Assembly: GCA_009469675.1 (NCBI GenBank)
Contig: SSSZ01000030.1
Coordinates: 186,001 to 250,000, forward strand
DNA: 64,000 bases
Direction: 5' to 3'
Source: Azonexaceae bacterium
GTDB taxonomy: Bacteria > Pseudomonadota > Gammaproteobacteria > Burkholderiales > Rhodocyclaceae
Part shown: positions 36,792-46,204 of the stretch, piece by piece
Numbering within the stretch: position 1 is the stretch's first letter
Layout: each line of letters opens with the position of its first letter
The notes under the pieces: model-generated
Seen by the model: only the letters and a program-made list of their open reading frames with translations
What the model was told of the DNA's origin: nothing
The model's database searches: none
Translations under genes and position numbers: made by a program

Positions 36792-37931
36792 ATGGCGGAG
36801 TTGCCAAGGGTGCTGATCGTCGACGATTCCCGCCTGGTCCGGACCTCCCTCGCCAAGTTCCTGCAGGGCCACTACGAGGTCCGGGAGGAGGGCGACGGCG
36901 AGGCGGCCTGGCAGTCGCTGGTCCTCGACCATTCGATCCAGGCGGTGATTTCCGACCTCCAGATGCCCAAACTCGACGGCTACCAGTTGCTCGAGAAGGT
37001 GCGGACCTCCAAGCTGCGCCGCCTGCAGGAGATGCCCTTCATCCTCGTCTCCGGCGAGGAAACCGAGGAAGAGCGCTCGAAGGCCAAGGCCCTGGGGGTT
37101 TCGGACTTTCTCAACAAAGGCTGCGGCGCCACCGAGGTACTGACCCGGCTCGACCACCTGCTCGAACTCTTCAAGGCCCGGCAGAATCTGGAGGAAGGCC
37201 GCGAGCACATGGTGCACGATCCGGTTTCCGGGCTGTTCACCCGCAAGTACGTCGAGCTTCAGACGGCCCAGGCGCTTTCCCACGCCGCCCGGCACGACAG
37301 CGAAGTGAGCGTCATGGTGCTGGGTTTCGACGGCTATGCCGAGGTCTGCGAACGCCTTGGCGGCGAAGTGGCGGAACAGGTCGGCACGCGCTTCGCCAAA
37401 CTTCTGGCCGGCAAGATCCGGCGCGAAGACAGCCTCGGCCACTTCGCCATCGGGCAGTACGCCATCGTTTCCCCCGGCACTTCGCCGGCCCTTTGCGCCT
37501 CCTTTGCCAACCGGGTGCGCGAGGCGGTGGAGGTGGCCCATGTGGCGGTTCACGGTCAACGGGTTATCCTGACGGTGAGCATTGGTGTTGCCAGCGTCCC
37601 CGATGACCAGGTAGTCTCAGCGCTTTCACTCCTGGAACTGGCCGGGCACCGCATGGGCGAAGCCATGGCGGCGGGTGGAAACCGCATCGTCGCCGGGGAA
37701 AAGGGCACGGCAACGGCCCGCAAACTGGGCGTGCAGCACGCCCTCGAACTACTGGCGGCAGACCGTCCGGAGGCGGTCATGCCCCATCTGCAGCGCCTCG
37801 GGCAGCAGGTCTTGCCGCTGCTCCGGGTGCTGGACAAGGAATTCGGGTTGAATCTGCCCCTGGCAGAAATCGAACACCGATTGAGCGAACGGACTCAGGC
37901 CGAAGAGAAGTCCGAGCGAGCGGTTCTGTAA
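36792..37931 (+). CDS. Response regulator with degenerate GGDEF domain
   Basis: Protein of 379 aa. The receiver (residues 5-125) keeps D11/D12, phospho-acceptor D55 (AVISDLQMPKLDGY), S87 and K109, so it can be phosphorylated. A GGDEF fold follows with HDPVSGLFTRKY, but the catalytic signature is replaced by HFAIGQYAIV, so it should not make c-di-GMP. A C-terminal helical tail (about 290-379) is unlike other GGDEF proteins. It is coupled to acuI and followed by prpE 34 bp later. A paralogue lies at 47252-48553. Confidence 0.85.
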   Translation: MAELPRVLIVDDSRLVRTSLAKFLQGHYEVREEGDGEAAWQSLVLDHSIQAVISDLQMPKLDGYQLLEKVRTSKLRRLQEMPFILVSGEETEEERSKAKALGVSDFLNKGCGATEVLTRLDHLLELFKARQNLEEGREHMVHDPVSGLFTRKYVELQTAQALSHAARHDSEVSVMVLGFDGYAEVCERLGGEVAEQVGTRFAKLLAGKIRREDSLGHFAIGQYAIVSPGTSPALCASFANRVREAVEVAHVAVHGQRVILTVSIGVASVPDDQVVSALSLLELAGHRMGEAMAAGGNRIVAGEKGTATARKLGVQHALELLAADRPEAVMPHLQRLGQQVLPLLRVLDKEFGLNLPLAEIEHRLSERTQAEEKSERAVL

Positions 37932-37965
37932 CTTAGTGCAGGAAAACCAAGCAAGAGGGAATCTT

Positions 37966-39858
37966 ATGACGACTTACAAGGACTTCTACCAATATTCCAT
38001 CGATCACCCCAACGAGTTCTGGACCGAACAGTCCAAGCTGATCGAGTGGAAAGAGCCGTTTACCCAGGTTTGCGACTATTCGCGCCCGCCGTTCGTCAAG
38101 TGGTTCGTGGGCGGCAAGACCAACCTTTGCCACAACGCCGTCGATCGCCATGCCGCCAAGCGTCCGAACGACCGCGCCCTGATCTACATCTCGACCGAAA
38201 CCGACGAAGAAATGGTCTACACCTTCGCCGAGTTGCAGCGCGAAGTCGAGCGCATGGCCGCGATCTACAAGGGCCTCGGCGTCAAGCGCGGCGACCGCGT
38301 CCTGATCTACATGCCGATGATCGCCCAAGCCTGCTTCGCCATGCTCGCCTGTACCCGGATCGGCGCCATCCACTCGGTGGTGTTCGGCGGCTTTGCCTCC
38401 GGTTCCCTGGCAACCCGCATCGACGACGCCAAGCCCGTGCTCATCGTCTCTTCCGACGCCGGCATGCGTAACGGCAAGCCCGTTCCCTACAAGCACCTGC
38501 TTGACGAAGCCATCGAACTGGCCGAGCACAAGCCGACCAAGGTGCTGATGATCGACCGCGGGCTCGACAAGGCCTACAACAAGGTCGCCGGCCGCGACGT
38601 CGACTACGCCACCCTGCGCAGCCAGAACATGGACGCCCAGGTGCCCTGCGAGTGGATGGAATCGAACGAACCCGCCTACATCCTCTACACCTCCGGCACC
38701 ACCGGCAAGCCCAAGGGCGTCCAGCGCGACACTGGCGGCTACTGCGTCGCCCTGGCTTCGACCATGAAGCACATCTACTGCGGCGGCGAAGGCGAAACCT
38801 ACTTCTCCACCTCCGACATCGGCTGGGTGGTCGGCCACAGCTACATCATCTACGGCCCCCTGATCGCCGGCATGGCGACCATCATGTACGAAGGCACGCC
38901 GCTGCGTCCCGATCCGGGCATCTGGTGGCAGATCGTCGAGAAGTACAAGGTCACGGTCATGTTCTCGGCCCCCACCGCCGCCCGCGTGCTCAAGAAGCAG
39001 GATCCGGCGTACATGCACAAGTACGACCTGTCCACCCTGAAGCACATCTTCATGGCCGGCGAACCCCTCGACCAGCCGACTCACGAGTGGTTCATGAACG
39101 AGCTGCAGAAGCCCGTCATCGACAACTACTGGCAGACTGAAACCGGCTGGCCCATGCTGGCTGCTGCGCCGGGCGTGGAAAAGACCCCGATCAAGTTCGG
39201 CTCGCCGAGCTTCCCGGTCTACGGCTACAACCTCAAGATCTTCCGCGAGGACGGTTCGGTCTGCGGCCCCAACGAAAAGGGCATCGCCGCGGTCATTCCG
39301 CCGCTGCCGCCGGGCTGCCTGTCCACCGTCTGGGGCCAGGACGACCGCTTTGTCAGCACCTACTTCAACCTCTTCAAGGATCCGCTGGTCTATTCGTCCT
39401 ACGACTGGGCGATCAAGGATGACGACGGTTACTTCACCATCCTCGGCCGTACCGACGACGTCATCAACGTCGCCGGCCACCGCCTCGGCACCCGCGAAAT
39501 CGAAGAAGCGATCCAGGCCCACGCCGCCATCGCCGAAGTCGCCGTGGTCGGCGTCGAAGACAAGCTGAAGGGCCAGATGCCCATGGCCTTCGCCGTGGTC
39601 AAGGACGCCTCCAAGGTGGCGACGCCCGAACTGGTCAAGGCCCTGGAGAAGGAAGTCATGGGTACGGTGGACGGTATCCTCGGTGCCATCGCACGTCCGG
39701 CCCGGGTGCACTTCGTCACCGGCCTGCCCAAGACCCGCTCCGGCAAGATGCTGCGCCGTTCGCTCCAGGCCCTGGCCGAAGGCCGCGATCCGGGCGATCT
39801 GACGACCCTGGACGATCCCAGCACCCTGGATCAAATCCGCAAGGCCGTCGCCAGCTAA
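37966..39858 (+). CDS. prpE: Propionate--CoA ligase
   Basis: AMP-forming propionyl-CoA synthetase of 630 aa. Motifs: [39 protein letters not shown] and the C-terminal [14 protein letters not shown] with the regulatory acetyl-Lys. Length and blocks match PrpE rather than Acs, which is present at 50944. I chose ATG 37966 behind AGAGGGA; an in-frame start at 37936 adds ten residues. It belongs with acuI, giving propionyl-CoA from propionate or acrylate. Confidence 0.92.
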   Translation: MTTYKDFYQYSIDHPNEFWTEQSKLIEWKEPFTQVCDYSRPPFVKWFVGGKTNLCHNAVDRHAAKRPNDRALIYISTETDEEMVYTFAELQREVERMAAIYKGLGVKRGDRVLIYMPMIAQACFAMLACTRIGAIHSVVFGGFASGSLATRIDDAKPVLIVSSDAGMRNGKPVPYKHLLDEAIELAEHKPTKVLMIDRGLDKAYNKVAGRDVDYATLRSQNMDAQVPCEWMESNEPAYILYTSGTTGKPKGVQRDTGGYCVALASTMKHIYCGGEGETYFSTSDIGWVVGHSYIIYGPLIAGMATIMYEGTPLRPDPGIWWQIVEKYKVTVMFSAPTAARVLKKQDPAYMHKYDLSTLKHIFMAGEPLDQPTHEWFMNELQKPVIDNYWQTETGWPMLAAAPGVEKTPIKFGSPSFPVYGYNLKIFREDGSVCGPNEKGIAAVIPPLPPGCLSTVWGQDDRFVSTYFNLFKDPLVYSSYDWAIKDDDGYFTILGRTDDVINVAGHRLGTREIEEAIQAHAAIAEVAVVGVEDKLKGQMPMAFAVVKDASKVATPELVKALEKEVMGTVDGILGAIARPARVHFVTGLPKTRSGKMLRRSLQALAEGRDPGDLTTLDDPSTLDQIRKAVAS

Positions 39859-39888
39859 GCCAAGACCGCCGTTTCAAGGCAAAATCGG

Positions 39889-39913
39889 GAGCCCGCGTCA
39901 TGCGGGCTCTTTT
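39889..39913 (+). terminator. Rho-independent terminator of prpE
   Basis: GAGCCCGC-GTCAT-GCGGGCTC followed by TTTT, a perfect 8-bp stem, 30 bp after the prpE stop. Confidence 0.85.
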
Positions 39914-39928
39914 CATTGGGGTCGGGCG

Positions 39929-40699
39929 ATGTCCTTTTCCTGGTTGATGACCAATTTTCTCGCGGCTTTTCTCCTGCCACCCTTGAACGGACTCTTGCCG
40001 GCCGTCCTCGGGTTCTGGCTCCTGCGGCGCCGGCCGCGGCTCGGCCGCTGCTTGCTGGGGTTGGGCCTGGCCCTGTTGTGGGCGCTGGCGCTGCCGGTGG
40101 TCGCCAAGGCGCTGCTGCGCCCCCTCGAGGCGGCCCATCCGCCCCTGCCGGCGGCGGCACGGGCCGGCCTGCCGGTGGACGCCGTCGTCATCCTGGGGGC
40201 CGGGCGCTATCGCGAGGCGCCGGAATTCGGCGGGGGCGACGACGTCCGCCAACTTGCCCTCGAACGTCTGCGCTACGGCGCGCTGCTCGCCCGGGAAGCG
40301 GGCAAGCCCATCCTGGTGACGGGGGGGAAACCCGACGGCGAAGGGATTTCCGAGGCCGAGGCGATGAAAGCCGCTTTGGAAAGGGATTTTCGGGTGCCGG
40401 TCCAGTGGACCGAGGAAACCTCGGCCAATACCCGGGAAAACGCCGTGAAATCGGCGGCTATCCTGCTGCCCCAGGGGGTCGGGCGCATCGCCCTGGTCAC
40501 CCACGCCTTCCATATGCCGCGGGCGGTGGCGGCCTTCGAGGCGGCAGGATTCACCGTGACGCCGGCGCCGACGGCGTATTTCGCCCAGCGCCAGGGCCTG
40601 GACGTCTTCGATTTTCTTCCTGCCTATCCGGTCATGCGCGAATCGGGGTTTGCCCTGCACGAGATGATCGGCCTCGTCTGGTACCGCTGGCGGGGCTGA
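39929..40699 (+). CDS. YdcF/DUF218-family envelope protein
   Basis: Protein of 256 aa with two N-terminal membrane helices and a DUF218 domain. DAVVILGAGRYRE, GKPILVTGGKPDGEG, EETSANTRENA and LVTHAFHMPRAVAAFEAAGF are the signature blocks of the ElyC/YdcF family, tied to cell-wall polysaccharide precursors. The gene follows a terminator and is convergent with menD, with only about 25 bp between them. Confidence 0.9.
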   Translation: MSFSWLMTNFLAAFLLPPLNGLLPAVLGFWLLRRRPRLGRCLLGLGLALLWALALPVVAKALLRPLEAAHPPLPAAARAGLPVDAVVILGAGRYREAPEFGGGDDVRQLALERLRYGALLAREAGKPILVTGGKPDGEGISEAEAMKAALERDFRVPVQWTEETSANTRENAVKSAAILLPQGVGRIALVTHAFHMPRAVAAFEAAGFTVTPAPTAYFAQRQGLDVFDFLPAYPVMRESGFALHEMIGLVWYRWRG

Positions 40700-40723
40700 A
40701 GGGCGGCGGGGGCCCGGCGCCGG

Positions 40724-42424
40724 TCAGGGGGCCGGGATGCTGGCGGCCTTGATTGCGGCGAGCCAGCTTTGGCGCTGGGCGACGCTGGCCTGGCGGTCGA
40801 TGGGAACTTCCAGCAGGGTCGGGCCGCCCGCGGCGAGGGCGGCGCCCACCGCGGCAGCGACTGCGGCCGGCGTCGTCGGGCGGCCGTAGCCGAGGCCGAA
40901 GGTCTTTGCCGCGGCGGCGAAATCGATATCCTGGGGAGTCAGCCAGCCCCTTTGGAATTCGGCCAGCCCGGCCTGGGGCAGGTATTCGAAAATGCCGCCG
41001 CCGCCGTTGTTGCAGACGACGATCACGGCGTCGAGGCCGCGGGCCGCGGCCAGTCCCCCCAAATCGTGCTGGCAGGTGAGGTCGCCAACCAGGGCGACGA
41101 CCCGCCCGGCCGCCGCGGCGATGCCCAGGGCCGTGGACAGGTTGCCGTCGATGCCGCTGACCCCTCGGTTGCCGAAGCAGTGCCGGGTCTGCGGCCCGCT
41201 CCCGCCGAAGGCGTCGAGGTCGCGGACGAGCATGGAGTTGCCGACGAAGAGCGGGCAGGCCGCCGGCAAGGCGGCAAGAAGCGCCGGCAGAAGCGCGGCC
41301 TCGCCGGCGGCGGGGGAGGGCAGCAGCGCCTGGGCGGCCTCATCGGCGGCGGCGAAGGCCTGCCGCCAGGAGGGGGCGGCCGCTACCAGCGGCTGGGCGG
41401 CGAGGGTGGCGCACAGGGCTGCCGGGTCGGCCCGCAGCAGGCGATCGACGCGGTGGGGCGGGTCGCGCCACCCGGGGGCCGGATCGACGGCGATGCAGGA
41501 TTCCCCACTGCCGGCGAATGCCTGCAGGGTCCGGGTTACGGGAAAGGCGCCGAAGCGGAGCACCCAGGCCGGCCGGTGGCGGCCGGTAAAGGCGCTGTTG
41601 TGGAGCCAACCCTCGTAGCGAACCAGGAGGCGGGACCGGTCGTGGGGGCCGAAACGCACCCCCGAGAGGGGCTCGGCCAGGACCGGGCAGTCCAGGCGTT
41701 CGGCCAGGGCGGCGAGGGCCGGGGCGAATTCCGGGGTGGGCGGCATCTCGCCGCAGACGATGGCGCCGGGGCGGCGGCTGAGGGTGGCGGCCAGGGCGGC
41801 CACCGTCGAAGGCGAAGGCAGGGTGGTTCCGTGGTCGATGGCGACCGGAGGCAGGGCGGCCGGAGCCGGCGGATCGATGGCGGGGAGCAGCGGTTCGCGC
41901 AGGGGCTGGTTGAGAAAAACCGGTCCCGCCAGCGGCCAGCCGCTTTCCTCGACGACCTGGGCGGCCAGGCGGTGCAGCCAAGCTGGGTCAAAACCGGCTT
42001 CCGGTACGCCGAGGGCGTGGCTGGCCCGGACGTGGGAGCCGAACAGGCGGGTCTGGTCGATGGTCTGGTTGGCGCCGCAGGCCTGCAGTTCCGGCGGCCG
42101 GTCGGCGGCGATCAGGATGAGGGGAACCCGCCCCTGGCTGGCTTCGACCACGGCCGGGAACCAGTTGGCCGGGGCCGACCCCGAGGTGGCGACGACGACG
42201 ACCGGCCGGCCCCCGGCCTTGGCCAGGCCGAGGGCGAAGAAGGCGGCGGCGCGTTCATCGACCACCACCCGGACCCGCAGGCCGGGGGCGCGCAGGAGGG
42301 CGAGGGCCAGCGGCGTCGAGCGGGAACCCGGCGAGATCACGGCGTCGCCGACGCCGGCGGCGACGAAGCCGGCAACCAGGCGCTGGCACCAGGCCAGGTT
42401 GAGGGCGCCGGGGTCGAGGCTCAT
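40724..42424 (-). CDS. menD: SEPHCHC synthase (menaquinone biosynthesis)
   Basis: Thiamine diphosphate enzyme of 566 aa that joins isochorismate and 2-oxoglutarate. VISPGSRSTPLALAL, the Glu in VVVDERAAAFFALG and ATSGSAPANWFPAVVEA in the N-terminal part, and the ThDP-binding block GDLTCQHDLGGL ... NNGGGGIF in the C-terminal part, match MenD. ATG 42424 overlaps the menF stop (ATGA); longer upstream frames are antisense. It is the last gene of menBCEFD. Confidence 0.94.
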   Translation of the reverse strand: MSLDPGALNLAWCQRLVAGFVAAGVGDAVISPGSRSTPLALALLRAPGLRVRVVVDERAAAFFALGLAKAGGRPVVVVATSGSAPANWFPAVVEASQGRVPLILIAADRPPELQACGANQTIDQTRLFGSHVRASHALGVPEAGFDPAWLHRLAAQVVEESGWPLAGPVFLNQPLREPLLPAIDPPAPAALPPVAIDHGTTLPSPSTVAALAATLSRRPGAIVCGEMPPTPEFAPALAALAERLDCPVLAEPLSGVRFGPHDRSRLLVRYEGWLHNSAFTGRHRPAWVLRFGAFPVTRTLQAFAGSGESCIAVDPAPGWRDPPHRVDRLLRADPAALCATLAAQPLVAAAPSWRQAFAAADEAAQALLPSPAAGEAALLPALLAALPAACPLFVGNSMLVRDLDAFGGSGPQTRHCFGNRGVSGIDGNLSTALGIAAAAGRVVALVGDLTCQHDLGGLAAARGLDAVIVVCNNGGGGIFEYLPQAGLAEFQRGWLTPQDIDFAAAAKTFGLGYGRPTTPAAVAAAVGAALAAGGPTLLEVPIDRQASVAQRQSWLAAIKAASIPAP

Positions 42425-43788
42425 CGCGTCCCGGTCCGTTCCGGCCGCGGCGGGCAGGCCGCCTGTTCGGGATGGCGGAAGACTTCGAGCATGGCCTGGA
42501 ATTTGGCTTCGGTTTCGGCCAGTTCCTGTTCGGGCCGGGAGCCGGCGACGATGCCGGCCCCGGCCCAGAGGGTGGCTTGGCCGGCGGCGATCAAGGCGCA
42601 GCGCAGGGCGACGACGATTTCGCCATCGCCGGTTCCGTCGACCCAGCCCAGGCCGCCGCTGTACCAGGCGCCGCGCTGTTCGTCGTGGCGCCGCAGCCAT
42701 TCCAGGGCGGCGGCCGGGGGGCTGCCGCCCACGGCCGGCGTCGGGTGCAGGGCGGCGGCCAGGTCGAAGAGGGAAACCCCGGGCCGCACCGGTCCGCCGA
42801 GGCGGGTGCGCAGATGGCTGACCTGGCGCAGATGTAGGATTTCCTGCCCCGACGTCCGGTCCACCGCGGTGCACAGGCCGGCCAGGGCGGCCGCCACGGC
42901 GTTTTCGACGAAGGCCTGTTCGCGCCGGTTCTTGTCGTGGCTCAAGGGCGAGGGCGGCGGCAGATCGGCCGGGGCGAGCCAGGCCGTGCCGGCCAGGGCG
43001 TCGGCGTCGGCCCGGCCGGCGACGAGGCGGACCAGACGCTCCGGCGTGGCGCCGAGGAAAACCTCGGAAGCGGTGCCGTGGGCATAGACCGTGCAGCCCG
43101 GTTGCCGTACCTGCAGGGCCGCCAGAATGGGGCCGGCGGCGATGGCGGTGGCCCCGTTCAGACGGGCGCTGCGGGCGAGAACCACCTTGTCGAGCTGGCC
43201 AGCGGCGATGTCGCGCAGGGCGGACTGGACCCGGGCCAGCCAGGCGCGCTCGCCGAGGGCTTCGGGCGGGCGCTGGAGCGGCTCGGCGGCAGGCCCGGCG
43301 GCGGGTGCGAGAAGATCCAGCCAGTGGGCCGGGGCGGTGGCCGCCTGGGCGGCCGTGGTGGTCAGGACGAGGCGGCGCCGCCCACCCCGGTTGAGGAGCA
43401 GGAGCGCCGGCAGGACGAGGCGGGTGTTGGGCCGCTCGGCGCACTGCTCGGGGTCGAAGGCGAACCCGAAGAAAAGCTGCGGCGCCGTTTCCCCCCGGGC
43501 GTCGGCGAGGAGGCCGCGGCTGGCGTTGGCGAGGGTCGCGAAGCGGGCCGCGCCGGCCGTGGAGAAATGCTGGGCGGTGCCCATGGCGAGGCGCCGGTCG
43601 GCCTTTTCGGGCTGCGCCCAGTACCAGTATTCCGCCTTGGCCGGCAGGCAGGCCAGCCAGTCGTCGTCGCCCGGCCCGAGGTCGAAATCGAGGCAGAGGG
43701 GGGTCGTGGCCGGGGCGCCGGCCGCCAGCCGGGCAAGGCGGGCGGCGGTGGCGGGGGCGGCGACGATGCGGCGCAGGTGGTCGATCAT
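42421..43788 (-). CDS. menF: Isochorismate synthase
   Basis: Chorismate-utilising enzyme of 455 aa, first committed step of menaquinone synthesis. AALHPTPAVGG, RGAWYSGGLGW and AGAGIVAGSRPEQELAETEAKF are the C-terminal signature. KVVLARS contains the Lys that acts as general base in isochorismate synthases. The N-terminal 200 residues are variable and Ala-rich. ATG 43788 overlaps the menE stop (ATGA). It might alternatively feed a siderophore, but its place among men genes argues for menaquinone. Confidence 0.9.
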   Translation of the reverse strand: MIDHLRRIVAAPATAARLARLAAGAPATTPLCLDFDLGPGDDDWLACLPAKAEYWYWAQPEKADRRLAMGTAQHFSTAGAARFATLANASRGLLADARGETAPQLFFGFAFDPEQCAERPNTRLVLPALLLLNRGGRRRLVLTTTAAQAATAPAHWLDLLAPAAGPAAEPLQRPPEALGERAWLARVQSALRDIAAGQLDKVVLARSARLNGATAIAAGPILAALQVRQPGCTVYAHGTASEVFLGATPERLVRLVAGRADADALAGTAWLAPADLPPPSPLSHDKNRREQAFVENAVAAALAGLCTAVDRTSGQEILHLRQVSHLRTRLGGPVRPGVSLFDLAAALHPTPAVGGSPPAAALEWLRRHDEQRGAWYSGGLGWVDGTGDGEIVVALRCALIAAGQATLWAGAGIVAGSRPEQELAETEAKFQAMLEVFRHPEQAACPPRPERTGTR

Positions 43789-45158
43789 GGCGGATTTCCC
43801 GCGGCCAGGGCGCGCAGGGCCTGGCGTTCGAGCTTGCCCATGGCGTTGCGGGGCAGGGCCGGGAGGCGGACGATGCGGCGCGGCCGGGCGGCGCCGGGCA
43901 GGTGGGTGCGGCTCCAGTCGCGCAGGGTGGCGTCGCTCACCGGCCCGACCACCAGGGCGACCACGGTGTCGCCCCAGACCGGATCGGGCAGGCCGGTGAC
44001 CGCCACGTCGTCGACGCCGGGGCAGCCGGCCAGCCCGGCCTCGACCTCGGCGGGATGGACGTTGCGCCCGCCGCTGACCAGCATGTCGTCGGCCCGGCCG
44101 AGGACGACGAGGCGGCCGTCGGGCTCGATCCGGCCGAGGTCGCCGCTGGTCAGCCAGCCGTCGTCGAGGCCGAGGCCGGGGGCGAGGTCGGGAGTGAGGT
44201 AGCCGCGCATGACCTGGGGACCGCCGATGCGGATGCGCCCGGCGGCGTCGAGGGCCAGTCGGTTGCCCGGCAGCGGGTGGCCGACGTCGCCTTCGCGCCA
44301 GGGGCCGGCGTCGGGCGTCCGGGTGGCGACCTGGGCCGCCGTTTCGCTCATGCCGTAGGTCGGCAGGAGGGGCCAGCCCCGGGCCTGCGCCCGGTCGTAC
44401 AGAGGGCGGGAAAGGGCGGCGCCGCCCACCAGCACGCCGCGCAGCGAAGCCGGGGGGGCGATGCCGCGGTCGAGCAGGGCGGCGAGCATGGCCGGGACGA
44501 GGGAGAGGTGGGTGACGCCGCGGCTGGCCAGGTCGCGGCCCACCGCGGCGGCGTTGAAGCCGTCGTGGAGGAGGACCGTGGCGCCGGCCCGCCAGCACCG
44601 CCAGAGAATGGCCAGGCCGCCGACGTGGTAGAGGGGGAGGCAGTCGAGCCAGCAGTCTCCCGGATTCAGGGGCAGGCACCGGTTGGCGGCGGCCGCCGCG
44701 GCGTCGAGGTTGGCGTGGGAGAGTACGACGGCCTTGGGGCGCCCTTCGCTGCCGCTGGTGCCGATGACCAGGGCCGGCCGGTCGGCGGCGACGGGGGCGG
44801 GAAAGCCCTGGTGACGGCCCGGGGCGGCCGCAGCCGGAAGGGCGTCGAGCCAGGCGACGGCGGCGCCGCCCAGGGCGGCCCAATCCCGCCGGCGTTCCGC
44901 CGGGGCGTTGGGTTCCAGCGGCCAGAGGGCGCGATCGGCGGCGCTGCAGGCGACGGCGGCCAGCGCCAGGGCGGGAGCGTCGGCGGCCAACCCGACGATG
45001 GCCTGGGGCAAAGCGACCAGGGGCGGCGCAGCCGCCGCGGCCCAGTCGGCCAACTGGCGGAAGGTCCAGGTCTGCCCGCCATGGTGCAGGGCCGCCGCAG
45101 CGGGCTGGCGCACCGCCAGGGCGGCGAGGTGTTGGGCGAGGGAGAGCGGGGCGGACAT
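43785..45158 (-). CDS. menE: 2-succinylbenzoate--CoA ligase
   Basis: Adenylate-forming ligase of 457 aa. The P-loop-like motif is VIGTSGSEGRPKAVVLSHAN, then PLYHVGGLAIL, TYGMSET, GRADDMLVSGGRNVHPAEVE and the C-terminal LPRNAMGKLERQ with the catalytic Lys. It is short for the family, as MenE usually is. The gap to menC (62 bp) holds a TATAAT, so an internal promoter is possible. Confidence 0.9.
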   Translation of the reverse strand: MSAPLSLAQHLAALAVRQPAAAALHHGGQTWTFRQLADWAAAAAPPLVALPQAIVGLAADAPALALAAVACSAADRALWPLEPNAPAERRRDWAALGGAAVAWLDALPAAAAPGRHQGFPAPVAADRPALVIGTSGSEGRPKAVVLSHANLDAAAAAANRCLPLNPGDCWLDCLPLYHVGGLAILWRCWRAGATVLLHDGFNAAAVGRDLASRGVTHLSLVPAMLAALLDRGIAPPASLRGVLVGGAALSRPLYDRAQARGWPLLPTYGMSETAAQVATRTPDAGPWREGDVGHPLPGNRLALDAAGRIRIGGPQVMRGYLTPDLAPGLGLDDGWLTSGDLGRIEPDGRLVVLGRADDMLVSGGRNVHPAEVEAGLAGCPGVDDVAVTGLPDPVWGDTVVALVVGPVSDATLRDWSRTHLPGAARPRRIVRLPALPRNAMGKLERQALRALAAGNPP

Positions 45159-45220
45159 GACGGAGGCTTTATCAGCCGTCGATTATACGCAGCGATGCCG
45201 GCCGGGCGGAGTGAGGCAGA

Positions 45221-46201
45221 TCAAGAAAGCCGGGGGTGAAAACCGAGGCCGGGGCGATCGGACAGGAACAGGCGGCCGGCGGTGACGGGGGGCGGGGTGC
45301 CGGTGTCGGCGGCGAACCAGTCGGCGGTGGCGAGGCCGTGGGCCGCCGCGGGGGCGATGACGGCCGCCAGGTGGGCGGCGGCAAGCAGGCCACAGGTGCT
45401 TTCCAGGGCCGAAGTGACCACGCATTCGACCCCCGCGTCACGGGCCCGGCGGGCCAGTTCCAGGCTGGCCAGGAGTCCGCCCTGGCGGGCCGGCTTGATG
45501 ACCAGGCGGCGGACGGCGGCGCCGGCCAGGCAGTCGGCAGCGAAAAAATCGGCCAGGGATTCGTCGAGGGAGAGGGGGAAGGGGACGCTCTCCTGGAGGG
45601 TGCCGAGGGCCGCCAAGGTGGGCCGGCGCAGGGGCTCCTCCAGGGACTCGACGGGGAGGTCCCGGCAGGCGTCGAGGAACCGCCGCGCCGCCGCTTCGTC
45701 CCAGCTGCGGTTGGCGTCGAGGCGCAGGCCCACGCCGGCGGGAAGCCGGGCGGCCAGTTCACCGAGGCGGGTGATTTCCTCGGCCGGCGCCCCCCGCCCG
45801 ACCTTGATCTTGAGGATGTCAAAGCCGAGTTCGCAGGCCGTTTGGACGGCCTCGGGCGAAATCCCGGCGAGGTCGCCGAGGGCGGCATTGACCGCCACCG
45901 CGGGGGGCGCCGCACCGCCCCCCAGCCACGCCGCCAGAGGCACGCCGGCCCGCTGGGCGGCGATGTCGAGGCGGGCGCACTGATCGGCGTGGGCGAGGGC
46001 CTGGTCAGGGCCGATGGCCACGGCGGGAAACGGGGCGATGTCGCCCCAGCCCACGTAGCCGTCAGGGGTTTCCAGGCGGAGCAGGGTGCCGCAGCGCTCG
46101 TTCATTTCGCCCCCCGCCCACCGCCAGGGGCGGCGCAGGGGCAGGCGGTAGGGGATGCGGTGGGCGACAACGGCTTCCCCGGAAAGGCCGGCGTCCGGCA
46201 C
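45221..46201 (-). CDS. menC: o-Succinylbenzoate synthase
   Basis: Enolase-superfamily dehydratase of 326 aa. The catalytic Lys pair is in DILKIKVG, metal ligands in RLDANRSW, SLEEPL and SLDESL, and the opposite Lys in LVIKPARQGG. The start is GTG 46201, three bases after the menB stop. It makes OSB from SHCHC for MenE. Confidence 0.92.
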   Translation of the reverse strand: MPDAGLSGEAVVAHRIPYRLPLRRPWRWAGGEMNERCGTLLRLETPDGYVGWGDIAPFPAVAIGPDQALAHADQCARLDIAAQRAGVPLAAWLGGGAAPPAVAVNAALGDLAGISPEAVQTACELGFDILKIKVGRGAPAEEITRLGELAARLPAGVGLRLDANRSWDEAAARRFLDACRDLPVESLEEPLRRPTLAALGTLQESVPFPLSLDESLADFFAADCLAGAAVRRLVIKPARQGGLLASLELARRARDAGVECVVTSALESTCGLLAAAHLAAVIAPAAAHGLATADWFAADTGTPPPVTAGRLFLSDRPGLGFHPRLS

Positions 46202-46204
46202 GGG

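Noticed and set aside
45182-45187. TATAAT inside the menC-menE gap
   Set aside because: No -35 or extended -10 is present, so it is not listed as a promoter.
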